Shown piece by piece: positions 18,519 to 27,141 of a DNA stretch of 64,000 nucleotides (its first letter is position 1; the number at the start of each line of letters is the position of its first letter). The DNA is from Tubiluchus corallicola (Eukaryota; Priapulida; Priapulimorpha; Priapulimorphida; Tubiluchidae): assembly GCA_030141605.1 (NCBI GenBank), contig JAQGDQ010002402.1:19194-83193 (forward strand), written 5' to 3'. Made by a program: the position numbers and the translations under genes. The notes beneath the pieces are model-generated. The model worked only from the letters and a program-made list of their open reading frames with translations. It did no database searches and was not told where the DNA came from.

Positions 18519-18674
18519 TTTAAACTCTCTAAAAACGACATAAAAAACACAAAAAAGACTTCAAGAGCCGTATTTTCCTATAAATACCTATATATTAGCA
18601 GCTTATGCTTTTCTCGTAATATAAAAACAAAAAGAATGTAGAAAAAATATGTACATTTTGTTTTGCGGATTATA
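18519..18674 (-). repeat. degenerate, split copy of repeat family F
   Basis: In reverse orientation, 18627-18674 and 18519-18558 match the two halves of the repeat found on both sides of the CRISPR locus (starting ..ccgcaaaa.., then ctacattctttttg, then tatgtcgttttta). About 68 nt of unrelated sequence separates the halves here. Confidence 0.55.
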
Positions 18675-18689
18675 ATAGAATCATAACTC

Positions 18690-19154
18690 TTAGGCTTTAT
18701 CCTTAGCAGCGTACAAGGGCAGCTCTTTTACAAACAAATACTTCCTATTATCATAGTCCAAATAACAATAAAAATGCTCCAAGCCATTGGTAAGCACCAT
18801 ATATTTGCATTTTAGCTCGAAGCAATACTCCGTTACTTGTTGAAACGATTTTTCATCAATCTTCACACTTGGCGACTTACATTCCACTATTACATTGGGC
18901 TGTAATTTTTTATTAAAACATACAATATCGCAACGAAACATTTTTTTTGACGAAGCCACCCTAAAACCTCGCTCCACAGCCATTAAAGATAAAGGGTAAG
19001 CTCTTTCCTCCATTAAAAAACGTATAAAATTCTGTCGTACCCACTCTTCTGGCGTTAAAGCTACATAGCGTTTTCTTACTACATCGAATATAAAATAGCT
19101 TTCTCCATCAACTTTCACCCTAAAATTATAATTTGGCAAATTTAATTTAAGCAT
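18690..19154 (-). CDS. HsdR N-terminal-domain (PD-(D/E)xK nuclease-like) protein
   Basis: 154 aa from the ATG at 19154, preferred because a longer frame overlaps the divergent AMP nucleosidase start. It matches the free-standing HSDR_N_2 family: FDVVRKRYVALTPEEWVRQ near the N-terminus, then a nuclease-fold core with MFRCDIVCFN (Asp) and NVIVECKSP (E-x-K). Despite the name it is not part of a restriction system here: no hsdM or hsdS is nearby, and in Bacteroidota this gene commonly sits beside holA, as it does in this window. Role unknown. Confidence 0.78.
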   Translation of the reverse strand: MLKLNLPNYNFRVKVDGESYFIFDVVRKRYVALTPEEWVRQNFIRFLMEERAYPLSLMAVERGFRVASSKKMFRCDIVCFNKKLQPNVIVECKSPSVKIDEKSFQQVTEYCFELKCKYMVLTNGLEHFYCYLDYDNRKYLFVKELPLYAAKDKA

Positions 19155-19194
19155 AAAAAATAGTAAATTAGCTCCAAAATTAAACAACACACCA

Positions 19195-19962
19195 ATGAAA
19201 ACAAAACAAGACATTGCAAAAGATTGGCTACCACGCTACACAGGTAGAGAAATAGAGGATTTTACACCTTACATCCTGCTCTCTAACTTCAATCAATACG
19301 TAGACCTATTTGCCAAAAAGTTCAATGTTCAAGCCATTAAAAATGTTAATATGCCCAATGCATCAGCGGAAGGCATCACCATCATTAACTTTGGAATGGG
19401 AAGTCCCAACGCTGCTACTGTGATGGATTTGCTTTCCATTGTACAACCCAAAGCTGTTCTTTTTCTTGGCAAATGTGGAGGTTTAAAAGACAAATACAAA
19501 GTAGGCAGCCTACTACTACCCACCGCAGCCATTCGCAACGAGGGAACATCCAATGCCTACCTCCCACCCGAAATACCAGCCCTGCCTGCATTTAGCTTGC
19601 AAAAAGCAGCATCGCATACTATACGTAAAAACGGACAAGATTACTGGACTGGCACTGTATTTACTACCAATAAAAGAGTGTGGGAATACGATGAAAGCCT
19701 AAAACAATACCTTGTCACCACGCGTACCACAGCCATAGATATGGAAACTGCTACTATCTTTACCGTAGGCTTCCATAATAATATACCTTCAGGCTCACTA
19801 TTACTCATATCAGACCAACCTATGATTTCTTCAGGAATAAAAACGAGCCAAAGCGACCAAGAAGTTAATCAAAATTATGTAAATTTGCACCTTAAAATAG
19901 GAATAGAATCTCTCCTTGAAATAAAAAACAACGGAACACCTGTAAAACACTTGAAATATTAA
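19195..19962 (+). CDS. amn: AMP nucleosidase
   Basis: 255 aa. Splits AMP into adenine and ribose-5-phosphate and belongs to the nucleoside phosphorylase (PNP/UDP) fold. Seen: INFGMGSPNAATVMDLLSI, FLGKCGGLKDKYKVG for the phosphate/ribose region, and DMETATIF, the purine-binding Met-Glu typical of the family. This is the short Bacteroidota form lacking the N-terminal regulatory domain of E. coli Amn. Divergent from the HsdR_N gene. Confidence 0.88.
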   Translation: MKTKQDIAKDWLPRYTGREIEDFTPYILLSNFNQYVDLFAKKFNVQAIKNVNMPNASAEGITIINFGMGSPNAATVMDLLSIVQPKAVLFLGKCGGLKDKYKVGSLLLPTAAIRNEGTSNAYLPPEIPALPAFSLQKAASHTIRKNGQDYWTGTVFTTNKRVWEYDESLKQYLVTTRTTAIDMETATIFTVGFHNNIPSGSLLLISDQPMISSGIKTSQSDQEVNQNYVNLHLKIGIESLLEIKNNGTPVKHLKY

Positions 19963-20044
19963 ACATCGACATTGAGAAAAAAATAAAAGGAAAAATTTCT
20001 GCCTCTTAACTTTTATTATTTAGTTCTTAGTTTTTTTTAATAAT

Positions 20045-21064
20045 ATGGCAACATACGAACAAATACTTAAAGACCTCCAAAACAACATATACAAACCTAT
20101 TTATTTACTTGCAGGAGAAGAGTCCTATTACATTGACCATATTACCAACTACATTGCAAATAACATTCTCAAAGAAGAAGAAAAACAACTCAACCAAACT
20201 ACTCTTTATGGAAAGGATACCAATATAGATGAAATTATTACATTGGCTCGAAAATTTCCGATGATGACTCAACAGCAAGTCATTATCATCAAAGAAGCAC
20301 AGTACATACAAAACATAGAAAAATTACTGCACTACGCCAAAGCACCCCAACCTTCGACTATGCTAGTCATCAACTATAAAAATAAAACCTTAGACAAAAG
20401 AAAAAAAGAAACAAAAGAACTGATACAAATTATAGAAAAACAAGGAGCTTTTCTCGAAACCAGAAAACTCTACGACAATAAGATACCAAATTGGATAAAC
20501 AAACACCTCAAAGAGAAGGGCTATGATATAGAGCAAAAAGCCACCATCCTACTTGCCGAACATCTGGGCAACGACCTTAATAAAATAGAACAGGAACTAC
20601 GAAAACTCACCATTACATTATCTCAAAATCAAACGACCATCACACCCCAACACATAGAAGAAAATATAGGCATCAGCAAAGATTTTAACACCTTTGAACT
20701 ACAAAAAGCCCTTGGACAAAGAGACATTTACAAAGCCAACCAAATCATAAAATTCTTTGCTAAAAACGAAAAAAAACATCCTACCACTCTTATTATAGCT
20801 TCGCTTTACAACTATTTTAGCAAGCTATTTACTCTCTATTTCATTAAAAACAAAAACGATAAACGCAACGTAGCAGCTACTTTAAGAGTCAGTCCTTATT
20901 TTATTGACGAATACTACAATGCTTCGCGCAATTACCTACCCAAAAAAGTTGCTGACATCATCACCTACTTGCGTCAATACGATATGAAATCGAAAGGTGT
21001 TGGGGGAGGCAACATTTCTTACTATGATATACTCAAAGAAATGGTATATAAAATACTTCACTAA
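20045..21064 (+). CDS. holA: DNA polymerase III delta subunit
   Basis: 339 aa. Clamp-loader subunit that opens the beta ring. The N-terminal domain begins with IYLLAGEESYYIDHI, the family's vestigial P-loop region, followed by PMMTQQQVIIIKEAQ and, in the middle, LAEHLGNDLNKIEQELRKL, characteristic of HolA. Length is normal. Its stop overlaps the menC start (TAATG), so the two are translationally coupled. Confidence 0.9.
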   Translation: MATYEQILKDLQNNIYKPIYLLAGEESYYIDHITNYIANNILKEEEKQLNQTTLYGKDTNIDEIITLARKFPMMTQQQVIIIKEAQYIQNIEKLLHYAKAPQPSTMLVINYKNKTLDKRKKETKELIQIIEKQGAFLETRKLYDNKIPNWINKHLKEKGYDIEQKATILLAEHLGNDLNKIEQELRKLTITLSQNQTTITPQHIEENIGISKDFNTFELQKALGQRDIYKANQIIKFFAKNEKKHPTTLIIASLYNYFSKLFTLYFIKNKNDKRNVAATLRVSPYFIDEYYNASRNYLPKKVADIITYLRQYDMKSKGVGGGNISYYDILKEMVYKILH

Positions 21065-22113
21065 TGTTAAAAGCACATTACAAAAAACACACACTACATT
21101 TCAAACAGCCCAGCCAAACCTCGCGCGACACCCTATATACGAAAGACACTTATTACCTATTTATTCATCGTACCGACAACCCAGAAGTTGTAGGCATAGG
21201 AGAATGTTCGACCATAGTTGGTTTAAGCCCAGACCCTATACACAACTACACACAAACATTACACACTCTTTGTAAAAACATCAACAAGCATTTAGAACAA
21301 CATCAGCAAAACTTACAGCAATATCCCTCTATCCTTTTTGGACTTGAAACTGCATTACAAGACCTACAAAAAGGGGGCGAAAGAATACTTTACCCTTCTG
21401 CTTTTACAGATGGGAAAGACTGCATCAGAACAAATGGACTAGTATGGATGGGAGATCATCGCTTTATGCTCAAACAAATACAACAAAAAATAGAACAAAA
21501 CTACCATTGTATCAAAATAAAGATAGGGGGCATAAATTTTGATGAAGAACTCCATCTCATCCGAACCATTAGAAATAAGCACCCAAAAATAGAAATAAGA
21601 CTAGATGCCAATGGAGCATACACCCCACAGAACATACAAAAGATATTGCAACAACTTGCTCCTTACAACATCCATTCCATAGAGCAACCTATCAAGCAAG
21701 GACAAGTAAGAGAAATGGCTGACTTGTGCAAAAATATGCCTATACCCATAGCACTGGACGAAGAACTTATCAGCATAAATACCACACAGCAAAAAACACA
21801 GCTACTACAAACCATACAGCCCCAATACATCATATTAAAACCATCGTTGCTTGGAGGAATTGCACATACACAAGAATGGATTAATTTAGCTAAAAAAAGC
21901 AATATAGGATGGTGGATTACCTCCGCCCTTGAAAGCAATATAGGACTAAACGCCATAGCACAGTACACCTATTGCCTCGCTCCTACCCTCCCACAAGGAC
22001 TTGGCACAGGACAGCTCTACACCAACAATATAGCCTCGCCCCTATATTTAAAAAATGACAACCTATACTACAATAAAGAAAAACAATGGAACATTAGCCT
22101 TCTTAAAACCTAA
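21064..22113 (+). CDS. menC: o-succinylbenzoate synthase
   Basis: 349 aa, enolase superfamily. Dehydrates SHCHC to o-succinylbenzoate in menaquinone synthesis. Catalytic elements are visible in order: the K-x-K pair in CIKIKIGG (about residues 150-153), metal ligands in RLDANGAY (Asp), SIEQPI (Glu) and ALDEEL (Asp), and the late Lys in ILKPSL. The start codon overlaps holA by one base, and menE follows 26 nt later. Confidence 0.92.
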   Translation: MLKAHYKKHTLHFKQPSQTSRDTLYTKDTYYLFIHRTDNPEVVGIGECSTIVGLSPDPIHNYTQTLHTLCKNINKHLEQHQQNLQQYPSILFGLETALQDLQKGGERILYPSAFTDGKDCIRTNGLVWMGDHRFMLKQIQQKIEQNYHCIKIKIGGINFDEELHLIRTIRNKHPKIEIRLDANGAYTPQNIQKILQQLAPYNIHSIEQPIKQGQVREMADLCKNMPIPIALDEELISINTTQQKTQLLQTIQPQYIILKPSLLGGIAHTQEWINLAKKSNIGWWITSALESNIGLNAIAQYTYCLAPTLPQGLGTGQLYTNNIASPLYLKNDNLYYNKEKQWNISLLKT

Positions 22114-22139
22114 ATTATTCTTAATACAGCAAGCAAACA

Positions 22140-23213
22140 ATGCACCTTACTATTAATAACCGCACATACACATCACAACAATTACAACACCTTGCAAAAG
22201 ACAAACTTAGCACCCCCACTACACTACAATGGGAGAAACACATCTACACCTTTATCCTGCAATGGTTAGATGATACCCCTCATATAGAAACTCAAACATC
22301 AGGCAGCACAGGAACACCCAAAACCATACAACTTGCCAAACAACAAATGACCCTCTCTGCACAACGCACCTCCGCACACCTCAAACTAAAAACAGGCGAT
22401 ACAACCCTACTTTGCCTCCCTGCCAACTACATAGCAGGAAGGATGATGATAGTCAGAGCTATTACACAACAATTTAACCTCATCATCATACCCCCAAGCA
22501 GCGACCCATTACAACACATCCATCAAAAGATAGATTTTGCTGCAATGATACCGCTACAACTCATCAACACACTTAAACATCCCCAGCACCTCAATTGCAT
22601 TAAAAAACTCATTGTTGGAGGAGGCTCACTACCTCCAAATTTTCTACCACAATTACAAAACCTACAAACCAAAATATACGAAACTTATGGAATGACGGAA
22701 ACCGCTACACACATAGCCATAAAACCTATTAATGGAGAAAACCCACAACCTTTCTTCACCACCTTACAAGGTATAAACATTGATACAGATAATAACAATC
22801 AACTTATTATCAAAGACACGCAAACCAAGCAAATTCACCACACCAACGACATTGTAAAAACACGCTCCCATACCACCTTTATATGGTTAGGAAGAAGCGA
22901 TAACATTATCAACACAGCTAGCATTAAACTCAATCCCGAAATTATAGAACAGCCAATAGCATATCTTATCAATCAGCCTTATGCCATAAGTAGTATACCT
23001 CACCCACACCTTGGAGAAGAAGTTGTACTCGTTGTACAAGACCTGCAATGGAACAAAGCCCAAATACAAGCCATTCAAGAAAAACTAAAACAAACCCTAC
23101 ACAAACATCAGGTTCCAAAACGCATTTTATTTGTAAAAAAACTACCCCAAACATCCAATCACAAAATAGACAGAAAAACTCTCAAACAAAAACTTAATAA
23201 AATTTACAGATAA
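22140..23213 (+). CDS. menE: o-succinylbenzoate-CoA ligase (MenE-like AMP-forming enzyme)
   Basis: 357 aa, shorter than the usual 450-500 aa acyl-CoA synthetases but typical of Bacteroidota MenE. The ATP-binding loop TSGSTGTPK is at residues 53-61, the second motif is YETYGMTETATH, and the C-terminal catalytic Lys region ends NHKIDRKTLKQKL. It follows menC directly, which supports the menaquinone assignment over other AMP-binding ligases. Confidence 0.9.
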   Translation: MHLTINNRTYTSQQLQHLAKDKLSTPTTLQWEKHIYTFILQWLDDTPHIETQTSGSTGTPKTIQLAKQQMTLSAQRTSAHLKLKTGDTTLLCLPANYIAGRMMIVRAITQQFNLIIIPPSSDPLQHIHQKIDFAAMIPLQLINTLKHPQHLNCIKKLIVGGGSLPPNFLPQLQNLQTKIYETYGMTETATHIAIKPINGENPQPFFTTLQGINIDTDNNNQLIIKDTQTKQIHHTNDIVKTRSHTTFIWLGRSDNIINTASIKLNPEIIEQPIAYLINQPYAISSIPHPHLGEEVVLVVQDLQWNKAQIQAIQEKLKQTLHKHQVPKRILFVKKLPQTSNHKIDRKTLKQKLNKIYR

Positions 23214-23305
23214 TTAGTAACTTTGCAGTGTCAATTTGACAGTATAAACACCTTGGCAAGAAAATTGTAAAAGTAGAACTATACAACTCATAAAACAAAG
23301 TGCAA

Positions 23306-23842
23306 ATGACAAAAGAAACAAAAACAAAAAAAGACACTACAAAAAGTAAAAAGACAAGCACCCAAAAACAATCTAAAAGCAATGAACTAAAAAAAGAGGT
23401 GCAAGAACTGCAACAAAAACTTAATGATACCATTGACAGGTACACCCGCCTTAGTGCAGAATTTGACAACTACCGAAAACGAACCCTCAAAGAAAAAATA
23501 GAGCTTACAAAAAATGCAGGTGAAGAAATATATACCAACCTGCTACCTATTTCCGATGACTTTGACCGTGCCATAAAAGCACTGCAAGAAAGTAAAGACA
23601 TAGATGCAGTAAAAGAAGGGATGCATCTTATATACGACAAATTTACAGAATTTCTTACCAAAAACGGCATCAAAGAAATAGAAACTATAGGAAAAGAATT
23701 CGACACCGACCTGCACGAAGCCATCACCAAAATACCAGCTCCTACTGCTGAACAAAAAGGCAAAATAATAGATGTAACAGAAAAAGGCTATTATCTCAAC
23801 GACAAAGTGATAAGGTTTGCAAAAGTAGTCATAGGCGAATAA
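23306..23842 (+). CDS. grpE: nucleotide exchange factor GrpE
   Basis: 178 aa from the ATG at 23306 (a GTG two codons earlier is possible). It releases ADP from DnaK. Lys/Thr-rich disordered N-terminus, a long coiled coil (KKEVQELQQKLNDTIDRYTR), then the head domain with LLPISDDFDRAIKAL and a C-terminal IDVTEKGYYLNDKVIRFAKV. It is followed 25 nt later by dnaJ; dnaK is not in the window. Confidence 0.95.
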   Translation: MTKETKTKKDTTKSKKTSTQKQSKSNELKKEVQELQQKLNDTIDRYTRLSAEFDNYRKRTLKEKIELTKNAGEEIYTNLLPISDDFDRAIKALQESKDIDAVKEGMHLIYDKFTEFLTKNGIKEIETIGKEFDTDLHEAITKIPAPTAEQKGKIIDVTEKGYYLNDKVIRFAKVVIGE

Positions 23843-23867
23843 CTTCTACAACTAACAAAGTAAAACA

Positions 23868-25001
23868 ATGGCAAAAAGAGATTATTACGAAATATTAGGA
23901 GTATCCAAAAGCGCATCAGCAGATGAGATAAAAAAAGCCTATCGAAAAAAAGCTATACAATATCACCCTGATAGAAACCCTGACAACAAACAAGCTGAGG
24001 AAAACTTTAAAGAAGCTGCAGAGGCCTACGAAGTACTTAGCAACTCCCAAAAGAAAAGCCGCTACGACCAATTTGGACACGCAGGAGTAGGAAACGATGC
24101 TGGATTTGGTGGTCAAGGAATGAATATGGACGATATATTCTCACACTTTGGCGACATATTTGGCGATGCTTTTGGAAGAGGAGGTTTTAGTGGTTTTAGT
24201 GGTTTTGGTTCAAGAGGACGAGGTCAAAGACGCTCCAAAGGCTCAAGTCTAAGAGTAAAAGTAAAACTTACCTTAGAAGAAATAGAAAAAGGAGCAGAGA
24301 AAAAAATAAAAGTCAACAAATACATTGCTTGTAAAAGTTGTAGCGGTAGTGGAGCAGAAAGCAATTCGGGATATTCTACTTGTAGCACCTGCGGAGGCAC
24401 AGGACAAGTAACCCGAGTAATGAACACAATGTTAGGACAGATGCAAAGTACCACCACTTGCAATGCTTGTGGCGGAGAAGGAAAAACCATATCCAAAAAA
24501 TGTAAAACCTGCTATGGAGAAGGCATAGTAAAAGGCGAAGAAGTTATCAGCTTGAAAATACCCGCTGGCGTAATGGAAGGTATGCAACTTTCTGTAAGTG
24601 GTAAGGGAAATGCTGCACGCCGAGGTGGTGTTAATGGCGATCTTATTGTTCTCATACAAGAAATAGAACATCCAGAGCTCATACGTGACGAAAACGACCT
24701 TATATACAATGCTGGAATAAGTATTGCAGATGCTATACTTGGTGTACCTCTTGAAATACCTACTCTTAAAAATAAAGTAAAAGTAAAAGTGGAAGCAGGC
24801 ACACAAAGTGGAAAAATACTGCGACTAAGAGGAAAGGGACTACCAAGTATCAACAGCTATGGTAGAGGCGACCTACTTGTGCAAATAAATGTATGGATAC
24901 CCAAGAAACTAAGTAAAGAAGAAAAGAACTTGATAAAAAAACTACAAGACTCACCCAACTTACAACCGCAAAGAACTAGCAAAAACTTTCACAGAACCTA
25001 G
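23868..25001 (+). CDS. dnaJ: chaperone DnaJ
   Basis: 377 aa, complete type I Hsp40. J domain with the HPD motif at residues 33-35, then a Gly/Phe-rich linker (about 75-125). Four zinc-binding CxxCxGxG-type motifs follow ([32 protein letters not shown]), then two client-binding beta domains. It stimulates DnaK ATPase and hands over unfolded proteins. Operon with grpE and probably the next gene (24-nt gap). Confidence 0.96.
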   Translation: MAKRDYYEILGVSKSASADEIKKAYRKKAIQYHPDRNPDNKQAEENFKEAAEAYEVLSNSQKKSRYDQFGHAGVGNDAGFGGQGMNMDDIFSHFGDIFGDAFGRGGFSGFSGFGSRGRGQRRSKGSSLRVKVKLTLEEIEKGAEKKIKVNKYIACKSCSGSGAESNSGYSTCSTCGGTGQVTRVMNTMLGQMQSTTTCNACGGEGKTISKKCKTCYGEGIVKGEEVISLKIPAGVMEGMQLSVSGKGNAARRGGVNGDLIVLIQEIEHPELIRDENDLIYNAGISIADAILGVPLEIPTLKNKVKVKVEAGTQSGKILRLRGKGLPSINSYGRGDLLVQINVWIPKKLSKEEKNLIKKLQDSPNLQPQRTSKNFHRT

Positions 25002-25025
25002 GAAGTACATTATTAAACACATAGT

Positions 25026-26351
25026 ATGACTTACGTATACAAAACCCTATTGTTTGTTTTATTCCTCCTTGTTAACAATAACATAGCCAAGTCGCAAAAT
25101 CAAGACGATGAGGTAGTTAAAATACAAATAGGTACAACTTCTAAACCCACTGATGCAGAAGTAAGTCTTAGGCTTAGTGCAAGATTTCAACATTACAACC
25201 CTAAGCCAGATGCTACACAAAAAGACTTTTACGACCGTAATATCTTCTCGCCTAAATCGGCTCTTGTATTAAACAACAAGCTATACATCAATTCACTAGA
25301 AGGCTACAAAACAGTTGTTTACGACCTTGCAACTCTGAAACGAGAAGCAGTTATTAAACACGAATTCAAGGAAAAAGATTCCTCCCTATTTAAAAACACT
25401 TACTTTCTAGACTACAAATTCCAAAGCAGGAAAAAAAACCTTAATATATTTAAAGGAAAACCCGTAGAAATGACTACCTCACACAATGGGAAATACCTAT
25501 GGGTAACCTACTACCGCAGAAATTATGACAACAATGCAATAGACCCCTCTGCTGTAGCCATCATTAGTACTGAAACGAACAAAATAGTAAGGGTGATGCC
25601 CACTGCCCCACTACCTAAAATGATAGCCTCCTCACCTAACAACAAGTATATAGCTATCACCAACTGGGGCGATAATACTGCACATATTATAGACATTAGT
25701 AGCAACAACTTCAACAATTTTAAATATACAGACCATATCATAGTAGGAAAAAAACTAAGCTATGAGCCCTCCGAAGAAAAAGTAAATAGAGACAGTAACT
25801 GCGGCTATTGCCTTAGAGGAACTACCTTTACTCCAAATAGTAAATATCTATTGATAAGCAGAATGGGGGGCAGTGGAGGTATTACGGTGTATGACATAGA
25901 AAAAAGAAAAATTGCCAAAACCGTAATGGGTATGAAATCAAATGTAAGACATCTGACCATTAACAACAAACATCTATACCTTAGTAGCAACGCCACTGGC
26001 TATGTGCAAAAAACAAATTTAAACAACTTTATTTCATTTGTAGAAAATCCAGAACTTAAAACAAAAAATTATTTCAACTGGGAAAGCACTTATGTGGGCA
26101 AGGGAGCAAGAACTATTGTAACAAGCAATGATGGAAAATACACCTTTGCCACCTCCAACAACGATAGTAGAATATCAGTAATTAAAAATGAAACAATGAG
26201 AGTTATTGCCTCCATAGAAGCAGACTCCTATCCGGTAGGAATGGCAATTAACAACGACGACACAAAGCTAATAGTAACCTCACAAGGGAAAGGAGGCGAG
26301 GGAGGCAACTCTGTAATGATTTTTGATATTCGCAAAAAACAACCTGAATAA
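25026..26351 (+). CDS. secreted beta-propeller protein (YncE/YVTN-like)
   Basis: 441 aa with an N-terminal signal peptide (hydrophobic residues ~6-20, ending near AKSQ). The body shows repeated propeller blades: ATLKREAVIKHEF, NKIVRVMPTAPLPKMIASSPNNKYIAITNWG, RISVIKNETMRVIASIEADSYPVGMAINNDD. Such blades match YncE/surface-antigen-type seven-bladed propellers that act as binding platforms in the periplasm or on the surface. Closely follows dnaJ; no ligand can be inferred. Confidence 0.75.
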   Translation: MTYVYKTLLFVLFLLVNNNIAKSQNQDDEVVKIQIGTTSKPTDAEVSLRLSARFQHYNPKPDATQKDFYDRNIFSPKSALVLNNKLYINSLEGYKTVVYDLATLKREAVIKHEFKEKDSSLFKNTYFLDYKFQSRKKNLNIFKGKPVEMTTSHNGKYLWVTYYRRNYDNNAIDPSAVAIISTETNKIVRVMPTAPLPKMIASSPNNKYIAITNWGDNTAHIIDISSNNFNNFKYTDHIIVGKKLSYEPSEEKVNRDSNCGYCLRGTTFTPNSKYLLISRMGGSGGITVYDIEKRKIAKTVMGMKSNVRHLTINNKHLYLSSNATGYVQKTNLNNFISFVENPELKTKNYFNWESTYVGKGARTIVTSNDGKYTFATSNNDSRISVIKNETMRVIASIEADSYPVGMAINNDDTKLIVTSQGKGGEGGNSVMIFDIRKKQPE

Positions 26352-26385
26352 AGAAAACTTAAAAACCTTATCAGCACCCTATAAC

Positions 26386-26488
26386 AGTATAACCCGCAAA
26401 ATGAAATGTAGACACCTTTTCTACATCCTTTTTGTGTTTCTTATGTCGTTTTCAAGAGGTTTAAAGCTCATTTTTCTTTAAATGTATA
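26386..26488 (+). repeat. repeat family F, left copy (flanks the CRISPR-Cas13 locus)
   Basis: About 100 nt starting agtataacccgcaaaa and ending ..ttaaatgta. Matches 30001-30103 in the same orientation with about a dozen differences and two small indels. Confidence 0.75.
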
Positions 26489-26645
26489 ATCGTCAAAAAG
26501 AAATGTGCAAAAAAATAAGAAGAATTGTACAGTTTCTTCGTCATTTTTGTTTTTTGGGTTACACTTTCTTTATTTTTTCCCCGTTCTTGTTGGCTTTTTT
26601 CTATTTCTATGATTCCACTTTTTTATCTCTAACATCTAAAAGTTA
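26489..26645. other. gene-free interval left of the CRISPR array
   Basis: AT-rich (many T runs), no ORF and no clear promoter facing the array. If the array is transcribed on the minus strand, this is its trailer side; the T-rich stretch could help stop that transcript. Confidence 0.4.
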
Positions 26646-27077
26646 GGTGTATTTACCTTACAAATTAAGGTGGGTAACACCAGGTTTTTGAAAGTGAAGA
26701 ATATGTTGTAAGGTGTATTTACCTTACAAATTAAGGTGGGTAACACCCAGAAGTTTAACGAGGCGTTGAAAGATAACGGTGTATTTACCTTACAAATTAA
26801 GGTGGGTAACACCTAAAATTTTAGATTTACAGCCTCATTTGTCGGTGTATTTACCTTGCAAATTAAGGTGGGTAACACCTTTAGAGGATGTCTCTGCGTT
26901 TAGTCCATTGGTGTATTTACCTTACAAATTAAGGTGGGTAACACCAAGTGCCATTAATGGGAGCAACCCTGCACAGGTGTATTTACCTTACAAATTAAGG
27001 TGGGTAACACCTTATGAAACCAGAAACATTCAACCAACTTAGGTGTATTTACCTTACAAATTAAGGTGGGTAACACC
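26646..27077 (-). CRISPR. type VI-B CRISPR array, 7 repeats and 6 spacers
   Basis: Repeats of 36 nt at 26646, 26712, 26778, 26844, 26910, 26976 and 27042; all six spacers are exactly 30 nt. Six repeats are identical and the one at 26844 has one A-to-G change. Read on the minus strand, the repeat begins GGTGTTACCCACC and ends TTTGTAAGGTAAATACACC. GGTGT pairs with ACACC and ACCTT with AAGGT. This order, with TTTG in the loop and a GGTAAnnACAnC end, matches what I recall of published Cas13b repeats. Thirty-nt spacers also fit type VI-B. The strand call is inference. Confidence 0.95.
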
Positions 27078-27082
27078 TAATG

Positions 27083-27090
27083 CAAATATA
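27083..27090 (-). promoter_or_regulatory. candidate promoter element for the CRISPR array
   Basis: Minus-strand TATATTTG (TAnnTTTG) ends 6 nt outside the last repeat, so transcription would begin at or just inside the array, reading leftward with the same polarity as cas13b. No good -33 element was seen. Confidence 0.45.
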
Positions 27091-27141
27091 ATACTTATTT
27101 TTAAAAGTGTTTCAGTCTTTTTTGCTGTATAAAAAATGACA

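Larger units (their letters stand above)
18092..18689. other. gene-free, repeat-rich interval after LRR gene 2
   Basis: Contains a terminator hairpin after the gene (18119-18155, GCCGTG...CGCGGC and T run) and a second copy of a block also found at 14526-14547 (agcagaatacaagcgctttt), with four heptamers and another hairpin (18187-18272). It also holds repeat R copy 2 (18342-18469) and a degenerate, split copy of repeat family F (18519-18674). No supported gene. Confidence 0.7.

Noticed and set aside
18690-19154. HsdR_N protein as part of a restriction-modification system
   Set aside because: No methylase or specificity gene nearby, and this stand-alone gene is a usual neighbour of holA in Bacteroidota.
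26779-27042. 87-aa open frame running through the CRISPR array
   Set aside because: Repeat plus spacer is 66 nt, a multiple of three, so an open frame carries through the array; it is not a gene.
26646-27077. Array transcribed on the plus strand
   Set aside because: The plus-strand repeat fits the Cas13b repeat pattern less well and no TAnnTTTG element faces the array from the left; not excluded experimentally.
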